DNA from: Massilia forsythiae
GTDB lineage: Bacteria > Pseudomonadota > Gammaproteobacteria > Burkholderiales > Burkholderiaceae_D
Assembly (NCBI RefSeq): GCF_012849555.1
Contig: NZ_CP051685.1
Location: forward strand, 620,001-684,000
Reading direction: 5' to 3'
Length of the DNA stretch: 64,000 nt
A program made the translations under genes and the position numbers. Position 1 is the first letter of the stretch, and the number at the start of each line of letters is the position of its first letter. Below are positions 44,603 to 53,145 of this stretch, one piece after another. Under the pieces are notes generated by a model. It was given only the letters and a program-made list of their open reading frames with translations, was not told where the DNA came from and made no database searches.

Positions 44603-45573
44603 CACATCCTCGGCGCGGAATTGGCGAAGAACACCCCGTGCGGCGAGCGCCCGACCGGGATCAGCTTGATCACCTTGCGGGTCGGCACGTCGATCACGGC
44701 GACCTTCTTGATCCAGCGCAGCGTCACCCACAGCGTCTTGCCGTCGTTGGTCAGTTCCATGCAGTCCGGGCCGCCCGGCACCGGGATCATGCCGACGTTT
44801 TCCAGCGTGTTCTGGTCGATGATGTTGATCGAGTTCTGCACCCGGTTCGACACCAGGATGTGGCGGCGGTCGCCCAGCGCGCGGAAGTTATGGGCGCCGT
44901 TGCCGGTCTTGATGCGCTTGACCGTCTTCTGGGCGCGCCAGTCGATCACCTCGACGTAGTCGCTGCCCATGATGCCGACCAGCAGGTACTTGTCGTCCGG
45001 CGTCATGGCGATGCCGGCCGGCAGCTTGCCGACCGGGAGCGTCCATTTGACGCTTTGCGTGGCCAGGTCGATGGCGCTGACCTGGTCACTGCCCTGCTGG
45101 GTGACGAAGGCGGTGGTGCTGGCGGCGTCGAAGGCGATGTGGCTGGGCATGCGCGCCAGCGGGATACGCTTGCTGAGCGCCAGGTTGGCGCCGTCGTACT
45201 TGTAGATGTCCACCCGGTCCAGGCGCAGCGACGCCGACACGAACCACTTCTGGTTCGGGGTGAAACCGATCTGGTACGGGTCCAGCACGTCGGCGATGCG
45301 GCGCTGCACCTTGCCGGTGACCGGGTCTAGGAAGATCAGCTCGTTGCCGACCGAACTGGCGACGATCAGCGACTTGTTGTCCGGCGTGGCCATCAGGTGG
45401 TGCGGCTCCTTGCCCACCGCGAAGGTACCGTTGTCGTTGCCGGTGGCCTGGTCGAGCAACTGGACGGTGGCGTCGCGCGAGTTCAGCACCACCACCACGT
45501 TGGCGTGGGCAGTCTGCAAGGCGGAAAACAGGCAGAGACCGGATAGGAAAAACTGACGAAACAGGCGCGGCAT
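44602..45573 (-). CDS. Exported YVTN-type beta-propeller protein
   Basis: A 323-residue periplasmic or surface propeller. A signal peptide (MPRLFRQFFLSGLCLFSALQ to TAHA) precedes about seven 40-residue repeats with the typical cores: VAVGKEPHHLMATPDNKSLIV-like, PVGKLPAGIAMTPDDKYLLV and IPVGRSPHGVFFANS. Such proteins bind partners or surface polymers, and quinoprotein amine-dehydrogenase-like propellers look similar, but no catalytic site is apparent. It is the first gene of the four-gene reverse operon with a deacetylase, a hydroxylase and an EI24 protein. Confidence 0.78.
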   Translation of the reverse strand: MPRLFRQFFLSGLCLFSALQTAHANVVVVLNSRDATVQLLDQATGNDNGTFAVGKEPHHLMATPDNKSLIVASSVGNELIFLDPVTGKVQRRIADVLDPYQIGFTPNQKWFVSASLRLDRVDIYKYDGANLALSKRIPLARMPSHIAFDAASTTAFVTQQGSDQVSAIDLATQSVKWTLPVGKLPAGIAMTPDDKYLLVGIMGSDYVEVIDWRAQKTVKRIKTGNGAHNFRALGDRRHILVSNRVQNSINIIDQNTLENVGMIPVPGGPDCMELTNDGKTLWVTLRWIKKVAVIDVPTRKVIKLIPVGRSPHGVFFANSAPRM

Positions 45574-45763
45574 GGCGGAAGGAACGCTGGGTGGAAAAGT
45601 CTTATTCTACGAGGAAACGTTCTGATGTAATGACGGGTTGACCGGTTTCAAACAGATTCCCGACGCATTCGGCGCGTGCCCGCAACACAGTAGAAAAGTC
45701 GTTAATAGCGCTTTGACATGTCATGCACTACAATCGGCATTCACCAAACGTTAAGGAACACCC

Positions 45764-46120
45764 ATGTCCATCACTACCACGAATTCCGGTCTGCAATACG
45801 AAGACACCGTCGTCGGCGACGGCCCCGAAGCCACGGCCGGCAAGTACGTGACCGTGCATTACACCGGCTGGCTGCGCAACGACGACGGCAGCACCGGCGC
45901 CAAGTTTGATTCCAGCAAGGACCGCAACGACCCGTTCCAGTTTCCGCTGGGCGCCGGCCACGTGATCAAGGGTTGGGACGAAGGCGTGCAGGGCATGAAG
46001 GTGGGCGGTGCGCGCCGCCTGACCATTCCGGCCAGCCTGGGCTATGGCGCCCGCGGCGCCGGCGGTGTGATTCCGCCGAACGCGACCCTGATTTTCGACG
46101 TCGAACTGCTGGGCGTGTAA
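45764..46120 (+). CDS. FKBP-type peptidyl-prolyl isomerase
   Basis: A 118-residue single FKBP domain that speeds cis-trans isomerisation of prolyl bonds in protein folding. Typical residues are VTVHYTGWL, FDSSKDRNDPFQFPLGAGHVI, IKGWDEGVQGMKVGGARRL and the C-terminal IPPNATLIFDVELLGV. There is no signal peptide, so it is cytosolic; its size matches human FKBP12-like bacterial proteins. The start has an aagga ribosome site. Monocistronic by context, with 190 bases upstream and a REP-like element downstream. Confidence 0.93.
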   Translation: MSITTTNSGLQYEDTVVGDGPEATAGKYVTVHYTGWLRNDDGSTGAKFDSSKDRNDPFQFPLGAGHVIKGWDEGVQGMKVGGARRLTIPASLGYGARGAGGVIPPNATLIFDVELLGV

Positions 46121-46148
46121 CCGTCGCCCTGCCTCAACGCTTGCCATG

Positions 46149-46178
46149 CGTCGTTCCCGCGCAGGCGGGAATCCAAGC
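46149..46178. repeat. Single REP-like element
   Basis: A diverged copy of the family at 23586 (cgtcgttcccgcgcaggcgg then gaatccaagc). It has no inverted partner within the following 195 bases before the acyl-CoA-binding protein gene. Confidence 0.6.
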
Positions 46179-46373
46179 TCGCTTCCAAGATGCCGGGCGC
46201 AATACGGGGGCGATCGCATTGCAGGTGGGCGGCATCGCCGCCATCCGAGCACTTCTTCTAAATCCGTACGAATTCTCCTTGATTTCCTGCACGATGCGCT
46301 AAGATGAGTATTGTCTTGCCTTTAAGGCATGACTTTACGCAGTACCTGCATATCGACATCACAAGGAGTCACC

Positions 46374-46631
46374 ATGAGTTTGCAAGAGCAATTTGCCCAG
46401 GCGCAGATCGATTCGAAAAACCTGCCGGAGCGTCCGGACAACATGACGCTGCTGCAGATCTATGCGCTGTATAAGCAGGGTTCCGGCGGCGACGTGACCG
46501 GCGAGCGCCCGGGCTTTACCGACATGGTCGGCCGCGCCAAGTACGATGCCTGGGCCGAATTGAAGGGCACGGCGAAGGACGACGCGATGCAGCGCTACGT
46601 CGACCTGATCGAAGACCTCAAAGATAACTAA
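46374..46631 (+). CDS. Acyl-CoA-binding protein
   Basis: An 85-residue helical ACBP that holds long-chain acyl-CoA in the cytosol. Conserved residues include LLQIYALYKQGSGGDV, PGFTDMVGRAKYDAWAEL and the C-terminal YVDLIEDL. The start MSLQEQFAQAQ has a strong aaggagtcacc ribosome site; a longer in-frame reading is ignored. Its stop overlaps the stop of the convergent PHA-family gene by three bases. Bacterial ACBPs are less common than eukaryotic ones but are regular in Burkholderiales. Confidence 0.92.
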   Translation: MSLQEQFAQAQIDSKNLPERPDNMTLLQIYALYKQGSGGDVTGERPGFTDMVGRAKYDAWAELKGTAKDDAMQRYVDLIEDLKDN

Positions 46632-46903
46632 ACAAACGTCTTGCGCATGGTTTCCGCCACCTTGTGCTCGATGGTGGCGGCGAACGCACTCATCAGGAAA
46701 CCCAGCTTGATGCGCAGCGCGGCCTGGCTGTTCTCCAGGGCCAGCGAACCTTCCACGCCGCTGCGCTCGAAGCGCAGCACATCCCCATCCCAGCGGCAGC
46801 TCAGGCCGTATTCGCCGGCGAGTTTGTCCGCCACCTTCTGGGCGGCGGCGCGCGCCGCGTCCCGGCTCAAATTGTGTTGCTGGGTAATGCTGATATCCGC
46901 CAT
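46628..46903 (-). CDS. Polyhydroxyalkanoic acid system family protein
   Basis: A 91-residue protein of the PHA_gran_rgn family: ISITQQHNLSRDAARAAAQKVADKLAGEYG, then a beta sheet (CRWDGDVLRFERSGVEGSL) and FLMSAFAATIEHKVAETMRK. Members are found near PHA genes and are thought to be linked to granules, though the precise role is unsettled. The start MADISITQ was chosen over a longer reading with a hydrophobic, unrelated N-terminus. It converges tail-to-tail with the acyl-CoA-binding protein, sharing four bases. An intracellular PHB depolymerase lies 4.2 kb away. Confidence 0.82.
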   Translation of the reverse strand: MADISITQQHNLSRDAARAAAQKVADKLAGEYGLSCRWDGDVLRFERSGVEGSLALENSQAALRIKLGFLMSAFAATIEHKVAETMRKTFV

Positions 46904-47086
46904 ATCGGCTGTTCCTTCTGATCGAAAACAAGACAGCCCGCCATGATGCCAGCTGAACCATACAAAGGCCAGCATCGCCCTACCCGTCCTGCATTTTTGA
47001 GACAGAGAATAATCACTTGATTATTATCAATATATCCTCCAAGCAAGAAGCGACCATCGTCGTGTACCCAGCCAGGAGGATTCAGT

Positions 47087-48760
47087 ATGGATGCACCCGC
47101 CACCCCGCCGGTCGGCTTCATCCCGATGCCCACCGCCACCTATCGCCAGCACCGCAAGGCTGCCCAGCTGCTCGACCAGCCCGGTTGGCCGCGGCCGATC
47201 GGCGCGCCGGGCGCATCCGGCCTGCAGCCCGCATCGCTCGATCCAGGAGTTGTACCCGGCTTTGCCGGCCCCGGCCCGGCGCAGGCGGGCGCAAGCGATA
47301 TGCCTGGCGACCTGCCGCTGCCGTACGCCTTCGGCGCCCGCGTGCTGATGTGGAAGCAGGACCCGTCGGTGGACGAGATCGGCACCCGCCGCGCCTTTTT
47401 GCCGGGCGTGGTGCTGGCCGGTCCGCGCGACGCCCGCATCCGCATCGGCGACCCGTCCATCGCGGCGGTGGAGCCGAATGCCTTCGGCGATTTCGTGACC
47501 ATGCCGGACACCCCGCAGTTCGACGCCGTCCACACCTTCGCCGTGGTGCGCCAGACGCTGACCATGTACCAGCGCGCCCTGTCCGCCGCGGGCGCCGCCA
47601 TGCCGCTGCCCTGGCAATGGAACAACAGCATCGACGTGGCGCCGCTGCAGGTTTTCCCGTACGGGCTGCCGAACGTGATGAACGCGTACTACAGCCGTTC
47701 GCAGAACTGCCTGAAGTTCGGCGACTTCGTGCCGTCCGGGCAGACCGGGCGGGTGTACACCTGCCGTTCTTTCGACATCGTCGCCCACGAGACCGGCCAC
47801 GCGGTGCTGGACGGCCTCAAGCCGCACTGGCTGGAAGCCGCCAATCCGCCCCAGACCGGCGGCCTGCACGAATCCTTCGGCGACCTGACCGCGATCTTCC
47901 TGGCGCTGTCCCAGCTCGACCAGTGCGACGCCGTGGTGGCCCAGACCAAGGCGCGCCTGCACGACAAGACCTTCCTGGCAGACATCGCCGAACAGTTCGG
48001 CCTGGCACTCGGCAGCACCAACGGCCTGCGCAACGCCGACAACGACCTGACGCTGTCGCAGGCCGGCACCGAGGTGCATGCGATCTCGCAGGTGTTCACC
48101 GGCGCCGTCTACGACATCCTGGCCGACCTGTTCGCCTTCGAGCGCCGGCCCGAACTGGAAGACTGCGCCGGCGTGCTGCACCGGGTGGCCGGCTGGCTGC
48201 GCGGCCTGGTGCTGCGCGCCCTGGTCGCCGCCCCCGAACGCGCCGCCACCTATGCCGACGTCGCCAACGAAATGCTGGGCCTGTGCGCCCGGGACGGCCA
48301 GCCTCCCGCATACGCCACCTTCATCCGCGACCGCTTCGTCCAGCGCGAAGTGCTGGAACTGCCGGCCGGCCTGGCCGCGGTCCACCCGCCCGGCCTGCGC
48401 CTGGCGGCGCTGGTCACGGACCCGCCCGGCGCACGCCAGGACCGGCGCGCCTGCTGCGGCACCATGAACCTGGCCGAGTACTACGATGTCGAACGCGTGC
48501 TGGACGCGGAAAGCCGGGCGCTGGCGCGCTGGTGCGCCGAGCACGGCCGCTTCGGCCCGGCCGGCAATGACGGCGCCGCGGGAACCGCCCAGGCGGCAAT
48601 GATCGCCGCGATCGGCACGCGGCACGATACCGTTGTTGCCGCCGCCGTGGCCGTGGCGGCGGATGCCGGCAGCGCTCCCGCCGGCGATCCTGCGGCCGGC
48701 GAACCGGCGGCCGGCGTTTCCACAGCCGGCGCACCGGTTCGCACCATTCCCCTCTCGTGA
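47087..48760 (+). CDS. Divergent gluzincin (M4-like) metalloprotease
   Basis: A 557-residue putative zinc peptidase. The HExxH motif is His234-Glu235-x-x-His238 in DIVAHETGHAVLDGL, and the third zinc ligand is probably Glu262 in GGLHESFGDL, the gluzincin spacing. The thermolysin signature is altered (HETGH rather than HELTH). There is no signal peptide, so it is cytosolic or exported by another route, as for protealysins. Residues 1-75 are Pro/Gly/Ala-rich, and the last 50 are low-complexity Ala/Gly/Pro. A small emfourin-like gene follows 23 bases later, strongly suggesting a protease-inhibitor pair. Confidence 0.72.
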   Translation: MDAPATPPVGFIPMPTATYRQHRKAAQLLDQPGWPRPIGAPGASGLQPASLDPGVVPGFAGPGPAQAGASDMPGDLPLPYAFGARVLMWKQDPSVDEIGTRRAFLPGVVLAGPRDARIRIGDPSIAAVEPNAFGDFVTMPDTPQFDAVHTFAVVRQTLTMYQRALSAAGAAMPLPWQWNNSIDVAPLQVFPYGLPNVMNAYYSRSQNCLKFGDFVPSGQTGRVYTCRSFDIVAHETGHAVLDGLKPHWLEAANPPQTGGLHESFGDLTAIFLALSQLDQCDAVVAQTKARLHDKTFLADIAEQFGLALGSTNGLRNADNDLTLSQAGTEVHAISQVFTGAVYDILADLFAFERRPELEDCAGVLHRVAGWLRGLVLRALVAAPERAATYADVANEMLGLCARDGQPPAYATFIRDRFVQREVLELPAGLAAVHPPGLRLAALVTDPPGARQDRRACCGTMNLAEYYDVERVLDAESRALARWCAEHGRFGPAGNDGAAGTAQAAMIAAIGTRHDTVVAAAVAVAADAGSAPAGDPAAGEPAAGVSTAGAPVRTIPLS

Positions 48761-48783
48761 GTTTTCCGAAAGGCTGTACAGGC

Positions 48784-49071
48784 ATGAAGATCAGCGCCAT
48801 CGCCAGCGGCGGCTTTGCTGGCCGCGTCGAACGCCTCGAAGTCGACACCGCCTGCCGCCCGGACGGCAAGTCGATCGAAGCGCTGCTGGAGCAGCTGGAT
48901 TTCTTCGGCGCGCAACCAGCCGCCGGTTGCCCGATCGGCGCCGACCTGCAGCGCTGGGAAATCACCGCCGACGACGGCCGGCGCTGCCGCAGCGTGGTCC
49001 TGCACGAGGACGGCGCTCCCGCCGGCGCCGGCTGGCAGGCACTGCTCGCCCACCTGCGCACCGGCGCCTGA
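48784..49071 (+). CDS. Emfourin-like metalloprotease inhibitor
   Basis: A 95-residue protein whose start MKISAIASGGFAGRVERLEVD follows the pattern of emfourins, the small slow-binding inhibitors of M4 protealysins (family call from memory of the N-terminal SGGFAG motif). It has LEQLDFFGA in the middle and WEITADDGRRCRSVVLHED towards the C-terminus. ATG 48784 is preferred; a GTG at 48757 overlapping the protease stop (GTGA) would add nine residues not typical of the family. Directly after the metalloprotease on the same strand, it is probably cotranscribed and protects the cell from that enzyme. Confidence 0.75.
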   Translation: MKISAIASGGFAGRVERLEVDTACRPDGKSIEALLEQLDFFGAQPAAGCPIGADLQRWEITADDGRRCRSVVLHEDGAPAGAGWQALLAHLRTGA

Positions 49072-49259
49072 TTTCCCCCGCTTTTCCGCACGATTGTTCG
49101 CAAACACGCGGGCGGCACATCACATTTGCTTATGTGTATTGTGTATAAGCGTGATTTGTCGTAAATGCCGAATTGCCCTAAAATACAGTGCTTTGCCGCG
49201 TCCGGCGAGCTTCCCCATGCGCGCCAGCCGCCGCCGCTTCCATTATTGATAGGACTGTT

Positions 49260-49583
49260 ATGACCCACGTTGTCACCGAATCGTGCATCCGTTGTCGCTA
49301 TACCGACTGCGTCGATGTATGCCCGGTAGATTGTTTCCGGGAAGGCCCGAACTTCCTCGCCATCGACCCGGACGAATGCATCGACTGCGCCGTGTGCGTG
49401 GCGGAATGCCCGGTCAACGCGATCTATGCGGAAGAAGACGTGCCGTCGGACCAGCAGCAATTCATCAAGATCAACGCCGACCTCGCGCGCAACTGGCCGT
49501 CGATCACCAAGACCAAGCCCGCCCTGCCCGACGCGGAAGAGTGGAAAGACGTCAAGGACAAGCTGGGCGAACTGGCCCGCTGA
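49260..49583 (+). CDS. fdxA: 7Fe ferredoxin FdxA
   Basis: A 107-residue ferredoxin carrying one [3Fe-4S] and one [4Fe-4S] cluster. Cysteines at 9, 12, 17, 21, 25, 40, 43, 46 and 50 match the Azotobacter ferredoxin I arrangement, with the CIRCRYTDC pattern of the 3Fe site and [12 protein letters not shown] for the second cluster. A C-terminal helical extension of about 45 residues ([13 protein letters not shown]) is usual. The start at ATG 49260 follows aggactgtt. A ferredoxin-NADP reductase gene lies 199 bases downstream on the same strand, its likely redox partner. Confidence 0.95.
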   Translation: MTHVVTESCIRCRYTDCVDVCPVDCFREGPNFLAIDPDECIDCAVCVAECPVNAIYAEEDVPSDQQQFIKINADLARNWPSITKTKPALPDAEEWKDVKDKLGELAR

Positions 49584-49782
49584 GGCATCCGGCGCCCGGC
49601 CCGCAAGCCGGCGCCGTCTTCCGATCGCGGCGCGGCAGGCCGGCGCCGGTGTCGGCGGCTGCCTCCATCGCCGGCCGCCGGCGCCCCGGCCGCCGCGGCA
49701 CCGGTCCCTGCAGGCGCGTGCCGGTCGTGGCACACTGGGCGGCCTCGCTCCACTACCTTACCTATATCAACAGGAAGTCAGC

Positions 49783-50880
49783 ATGACAATCAGTGCTACC
49801 CCCGAAATGGGCGCCATCGCTCCCAACAGCTCCTTTGCCGGCGCCATCGAAGCCGATGCGGTGATCATCGGCGCGGGTCCGGTCGGTCTTTTCCAGGTGT
49901 TCGAACTGGGCCTGCTGGAAATCAAGGCCCACGTCATCGATTCGCTGGCGGCCGTCGGCGGCCAGTGCGTGGAACTGTACCCGGACAAGCCGATCTACGA
50001 CATCCCGGCCGTGCCGGTCTGCACCGGCCAGGAACTGACCGACAACCTGCTCAAGCAGATCGAACCGTTCGAGCCGACCTTCCACCTGGGCCAGGAAGTC
50101 ACCACCGTCCAGCGCCGTGAAGACCACCGCTTCAACGTCGAGACCACTGCCGGCACCCGCTTCATCACCAAGACCATCTTCATCGCCGCCGGCGTCGGTT
50201 CGTTCCAGTCGCGCACGATCAAGGTCGACGGCATCGAGAAGTTCGAGAACAGCCAGCTGCACTACCGCGTCAAGGATCCGAGCCTGTTCGAAGGCAAGAA
50301 CCTGGTCATCTGCGGCGGCGGCGACTCGGCCCTGGACTGGGCCCTGAACTTCGTCGGCAAGGCCGAATCCGTGGTGCTGGTGCACCGCCGCGACGACTTC
50401 CGCGCCGCGCCGGCGTCGGTCGCCAAGATGAAGCAGCTGTGCGAAGACTACGAGATGCAGCTGATCACCGGCCAGGTCACCGGCTTCGACGAAAAGGATG
50501 GCCAGCTGTCCGAGGTGAAAGTCACCGGCGCCGATGGCGTCACCCGCCGCGTGCCGCTGGACATGCTGATGGTCTTCTTCGGCCTGTCGCCGAAGCTGGG
50601 TCCGATCGCCGAGTGGGGCCTGGACATCGAGCGCCGCCAGCTGAAGGTCGTGGATACCGAGAAGTTCGAGACCAACGTACCGGGCATCTTCGCCGTGGGC
50701 GACATCAACACCTACCCGGGCAAGAAGAAGCTGATCCTGTCGGGCTTCCACGAAGCCGCGCTGGCCGCCTTCGGCGCCGCGCCGTACATCTTCCCGGACA
50801 AGAAGATCCACATGCAGTACACGACGACTTCGCCGAAGCTGCACAAGATCCTCGGCGTCGAAACGCCGCAGTTTGATTGA
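49783..50880 (+). CDS. Thioredoxin-reductase-like ferredoxin-NADP reductase
   Basis: A 365-residue FAD/NADPH flavoprotein transferring electrons between NADPH and ferredoxin. The FAD motif [17 protein letters not shown] lies near residues 27-43, with [19 protein letters not shown] typical of this group. The NADP-binding [16 protein letters not shown] replaces the region where thioredoxin reductase has its CxxC, and no redox-active disulfide is seen. [18 protein letters not shown] closes the FAD site. The start is ATG 49783 with caggaagtc. The gene is downstream of fdxA and ends in a strong terminator. Confidence 0.92.
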   Translation: MTISATPEMGAIAPNSSFAGAIEADAVIIGAGPVGLFQVFELGLLEIKAHVIDSLAAVGGQCVELYPDKPIYDIPAVPVCTGQELTDNLLKQIEPFEPTFHLGQEVTTVQRREDHRFNVETTAGTRFITKTIFIAAGVGSFQSRTIKVDGIEKFENSQLHYRVKDPSLFEGKNLVICGGGDSALDWALNFVGKAESVVLVHRRDDFRAAPASVAKMKQLCEDYEMQLITGQVTGFDEKDGQLSEVKVTGADGVTRRVPLDMLMVFFGLSPKLGPIAEWGLDIERRQLKVVDTEKFETNVPGIFAVGDINTYPGKKKLILSGFHEAALAAFGAAPYIFPDKKIHMQYTTTSPKLHKILGVETPQFD

Positions 50881-50916
50881 GCTTACGGCTTAGCGTTCCG
50901 TTTCGAACGCACCACG

Positions 50917-50945
50917 AAAATGCCCCGTCCCCACGGGGCATTTTT
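50917..50945 (+). terminator. Rho-independent terminator after ferredoxin reductase
   Basis: The stem atgccccgt (50920-50928) pairs with acggggcat (50933-50941) around a cccc loop, with A-run and T-run flanks. It lies 39 bases after the stop codon. Confidence 0.85.
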
Positions 50946-51036
50946 CTTATGTAGGACACTTAACCGAAGCACCCTGCGGATTGTGATACAAATGCTGCAT
51001 CGCATTATTTTTACCCCAAGCCCCCATTTTGATGTA

Positions 51037-51067
51037 TTGCTCCATCACAAGCCAATTGGCCTATAAT
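51037..51067 (+). promoter_or_regulatory. Probable sigma-70 promoter of phaZ
   Basis: A perfect -10 TATAAT at 51062-51067 is preceded, 19 bases earlier, by TTGCTC (51037-51042). Initiation near 51075 would give a leader of about 50 bases to the phaZ ATG. Confidence 0.5.
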
Positions 51068-51124
51068 TGACGAAACTGATGCGCAAACGTTTGTAAGACG
51101 CACAGAATTCGCGAAGGAAAAACT

Positions 51125-52360
51125 ATGCTCTACCAACTGCACGAGATGCAACGCTCCTTCCTGAACCCGCTGATGCAGTGGGCCGACGCTTCCGCCAAGC
51201 TGTTTTCCAATCCCGTTTCTCCATTCGCGCACACGCCGTTCGCGCAGCGCATCGCTGCCGGCTACGAGCTGATGTACCGGCTCGGCAAGGATTACGAAAA
51301 ACCGGCCTTCGGCCTGAATACGACCACCATCGACGGCAAGACGGTCGGCATCGTCGAACGCATCGAAGTCAACAAGCCGTTCTGCGAACTGCGGCACTTC
51401 AAGAAGGACATGCCGGACGCCGAGTTCGCCGCGCTGAAGCAGCCGACGGTGCTGCTGGTCGCGCCGCTGTCGGGCCACCACGCGACGCTGCTGCGCGACA
51501 CCGTGCGCGCGCTGCTGCCGGGCCAGGACGTGTACGTCACCGATTGGGTCGACGCGCGCATGGTGCCGCTGTCCGACGGGCCGTTCCACCTGGACGACTA
51601 TGTGTTCTACGTGCAGGACTTCATCCGCCACCTGGGACCGGACGTGCACGTGATCTCGGTGTGCCAGCCGACCGTGCCGGTGCTGGCGGCGATCTCGCTG
51701 ATGGCCACCCAGAACGACCCCAAACTGCCGAAATCGATGACCATGATGGGCGGCCCGATCGATCCGGGCAAGTCGCCGACGGCAGTCAACGACCTGGCCG
51801 TGGAAAAGCCATTCTCGTGGTTCGAAAACACGGTGATCTATGCGGTGCCGGGCAATTATCCCGGCTTCGGACGCAAGGTGTATCCGGGCTTCCTGCAGCA
51901 TGCCGGCTTCGTCGCCATGAATCCGGGCCGCCACGCGCAGAGCCACCGCGAGTTCTACCAGCACCTGGTGCGCGGCGACGACGATTCGGCGGAATCGCAC
52001 CGCAAGTTCTACGACGAGTACAACGCCGTGCTCGACATGCCGGCCGAGTATTACCTGGAAACCATCAAGACCGTGTTCCAGGAACATCGGTTGCCGAAGG
52101 GGACCTGGGAAGTCGGCGGCCAGCTAGTGCGCCCGCAGGATATCAAGACCGTCGCCCTGTTCACCATCGAAGGCGAACTGGACGACATCTCCGGCGCCGG
52201 CCAGACCAAGGCCGCGCACGAACTGTGCAAGGGCATTCCGGAAGACATGCAGCAGCACTTCACAGCGCCCAAGTGCGGCCACTACGGCATCTTCTCGGGC
52301 CGCCGCTGGCGCGAGATCATCTGTCCGATGATCGGGGAGTTCATCCGCAAGCACGGGTGA
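51125..52360 (+). CDS. phaZ: Intracellular polyhydroxybutyrate depolymerase
   Basis: Hydrolyses stored PHB granules inside the cell, releasing 3-hydroxybutyrate. The 411-residue alpha/beta hydrolase has a cysteine nucleophile at Cys180 (VISVCQPTVPVLA), as in Ralstonia-type PhaZ1, with candidate acid Asp353 (EGELDDISG) and base His386 (KCGHYGIF). It begins MLYQLHEMQRSFLNPL, typical of the family, with no signal peptide. A ribosome site (gaaggaaaaact) and a good promoter precede it, and a terminator follows, so it is monocistronic. A PHA granule-family gene is nearby at 46628. Confidence 0.95.
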   Translation: MLYQLHEMQRSFLNPLMQWADASAKLFSNPVSPFAHTPFAQRIAAGYELMYRLGKDYEKPAFGLNTTTIDGKTVGIVERIEVNKPFCELRHFKKDMPDAEFAALKQPTVLLVAPLSGHHATLLRDTVRALLPGQDVYVTDWVDARMVPLSDGPFHLDDYVFYVQDFIRHLGPDVHVISVCQPTVPVLAAISLMATQNDPKLPKSMTMMGGPIDPGKSPTAVNDLAVEKPFSWFENTVIYAVPGNYPGFGRKVYPGFLQHAGFVAMNPGRHAQSHREFYQHLVRGDDDSAESHRKFYDEYNAVLDMPAEYYLETIKTVFQEHRLPKGTWEVGGQLVRPQDIKTVALFTIEGELDDISGAGQTKAAHELCKGIPEDMQQHFTAPKCGHYGIFSGRRWREIICPMIGEFIRKHG

Positions 52361-52398
52361 GCGGCGGCGGCGGGGTTGCCGCCGGCGTCACGGTAACA

Positions 52399-52426
52399 AA
52401 ATGCCGCGGGAATCCGCGGCATTTTT
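52399..52426 (+). terminator. Rho-independent terminator after phaZ
   Basis: A perfect stem (atgccgcgg at 52401-52409, ccgcggcat at 52414-52422) with a gaat loop is followed by ttttattg. Confidence 0.85.
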
Positions 52427-52484
52427 ATTGGGCTGCCATCAGTGCTCGCGTGCACAGGCATGTGTCTATGTAACGGCATAGAAA

Positions 52485-52578
52485 CGTCGTCCCCGCGCAA
52501 GCGGGGACCCCACACGTCATGTCTGGAATCACGAATCCAGATGCTTGGCATGGGTCCCCGCCTTCGCGGGGACGACGG
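52485..52578. repeat. Inverted pair of REP-like elements
   Basis: The left element (cgtcgtccccgcgcaagcgg..., 52485-52510) faces an inverted copy (gcatgggtccccgcc... to ggacgacgg, 52548-52578) across 37 bases. It is the same family and geometry as the pair next to ntrC. It occupies most of the 347-base gap between phaZ and the convergent rcnB-like gene, where no other gene is seen. Confidence 0.75.
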
Positions 52579-52618
52579 TGCATTCAATCCCGGATTGACG
52601 ACAGTACGGACGACCGCG

Positions 52619-52654
52619 AAAAAACGGCCTGCTCCGCCGAGCGGAACAGGCCGT
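52619..52654 (-). terminator. Terminator of the RcnB-like gene
   Basis: acggcctgctccgc (52624-52637) pairs with gcggaacaggccgt (52641-52654) with one wobble. On the reverse strand the stem is followed by a T-run (A-run 52619-52623). It lies 53 bases beyond the rcnB-like stop. Confidence 0.75.
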
Positions 52655-52707
52655 CCGATGCCGCTCTCCAGGCCGCCGCACGGCAGCCATGGACAACGCG
52701 GCGAAGA

Positions 52708-53145
52708 TCAGCGATTGATCAGGATATCCGCAATCACCCCGGTCGCGATCGCCGCCAGCACGTAATCGCCGCCGGTCTGCACCCAGTGGTAGCCGCGCGG
52801 CGGCTGGCGCAGGCGGTGGCCGCGCCAGTCGTCGACCACGTACTGGCGGTTGCGGTACTGGTTCGGCAGGCGGCCGCCGCGGCGCAGGTCGTGCGACGGA
52901 CCGGCGCCATCCCAGCGGCGGTTGTCGCGGCCGTCGTAATGGCCGCGATCGGGGCCACGGTCCGGACGGCGATCGTCGCGGCGGTCGCCGCGGTCGTCGT
53001 GACGGTCGCCGCGGTCGGGACCGCGCTGGTCGTAGCGGCCATCGTTACGGTCGCCGCCATGATAGCGGTCCTGGGCGAAGCTGGCGCCGCCGGCGCTTAG
53101 TAGCGCGGCCGACAGTGCGGTGATGATGAGACGCTTCTTGTCCAT
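52708..53145 (-). CDS. RcnB-family periplasmic protein
   Basis: A 145-residue exported protein. A signal peptide (MDKKRLIITALSAALLSAGG) precedes a highly charged Arg/Asp/His/Gly-rich middle (about 30-85, repeated DRGDRRDDR-type units), then a conserved RcnB-like C-terminus (NQYRNRQYVVDDWRGHRL, RGYHWVQTGGDYVLAAIATG). E. coli RcnB influences nickel/cobalt levels, but many relatives lack the metal link, and no rcnA is nearby. The ribosome site aaaggagggtctt is strong. The repeat-rich middle could bind metal or polyanion. Confidence 0.78.
   Translation of the reverse strand: MDKKRLIITALSAALLSAGGASFAQDRYHGGDRNDGRYDQRGPDRGDRHDDRGDRRDDRRPDRGPDRGHYDGRDNRRWDGAGPSHDLRRGGRLPNQYRNRQYVVDDWRGHRLRQPPRGYHWVQTGGDYVLAAIATGVIADILINR

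Noticed and set aside
45713-45734. TTGACA and TACAAT upstream of the FKBP gene considered as a promoter
   Set aside because: The spacer is only 10 bases, too short for sigma-70; the boxes may each belong to other weak promoters.
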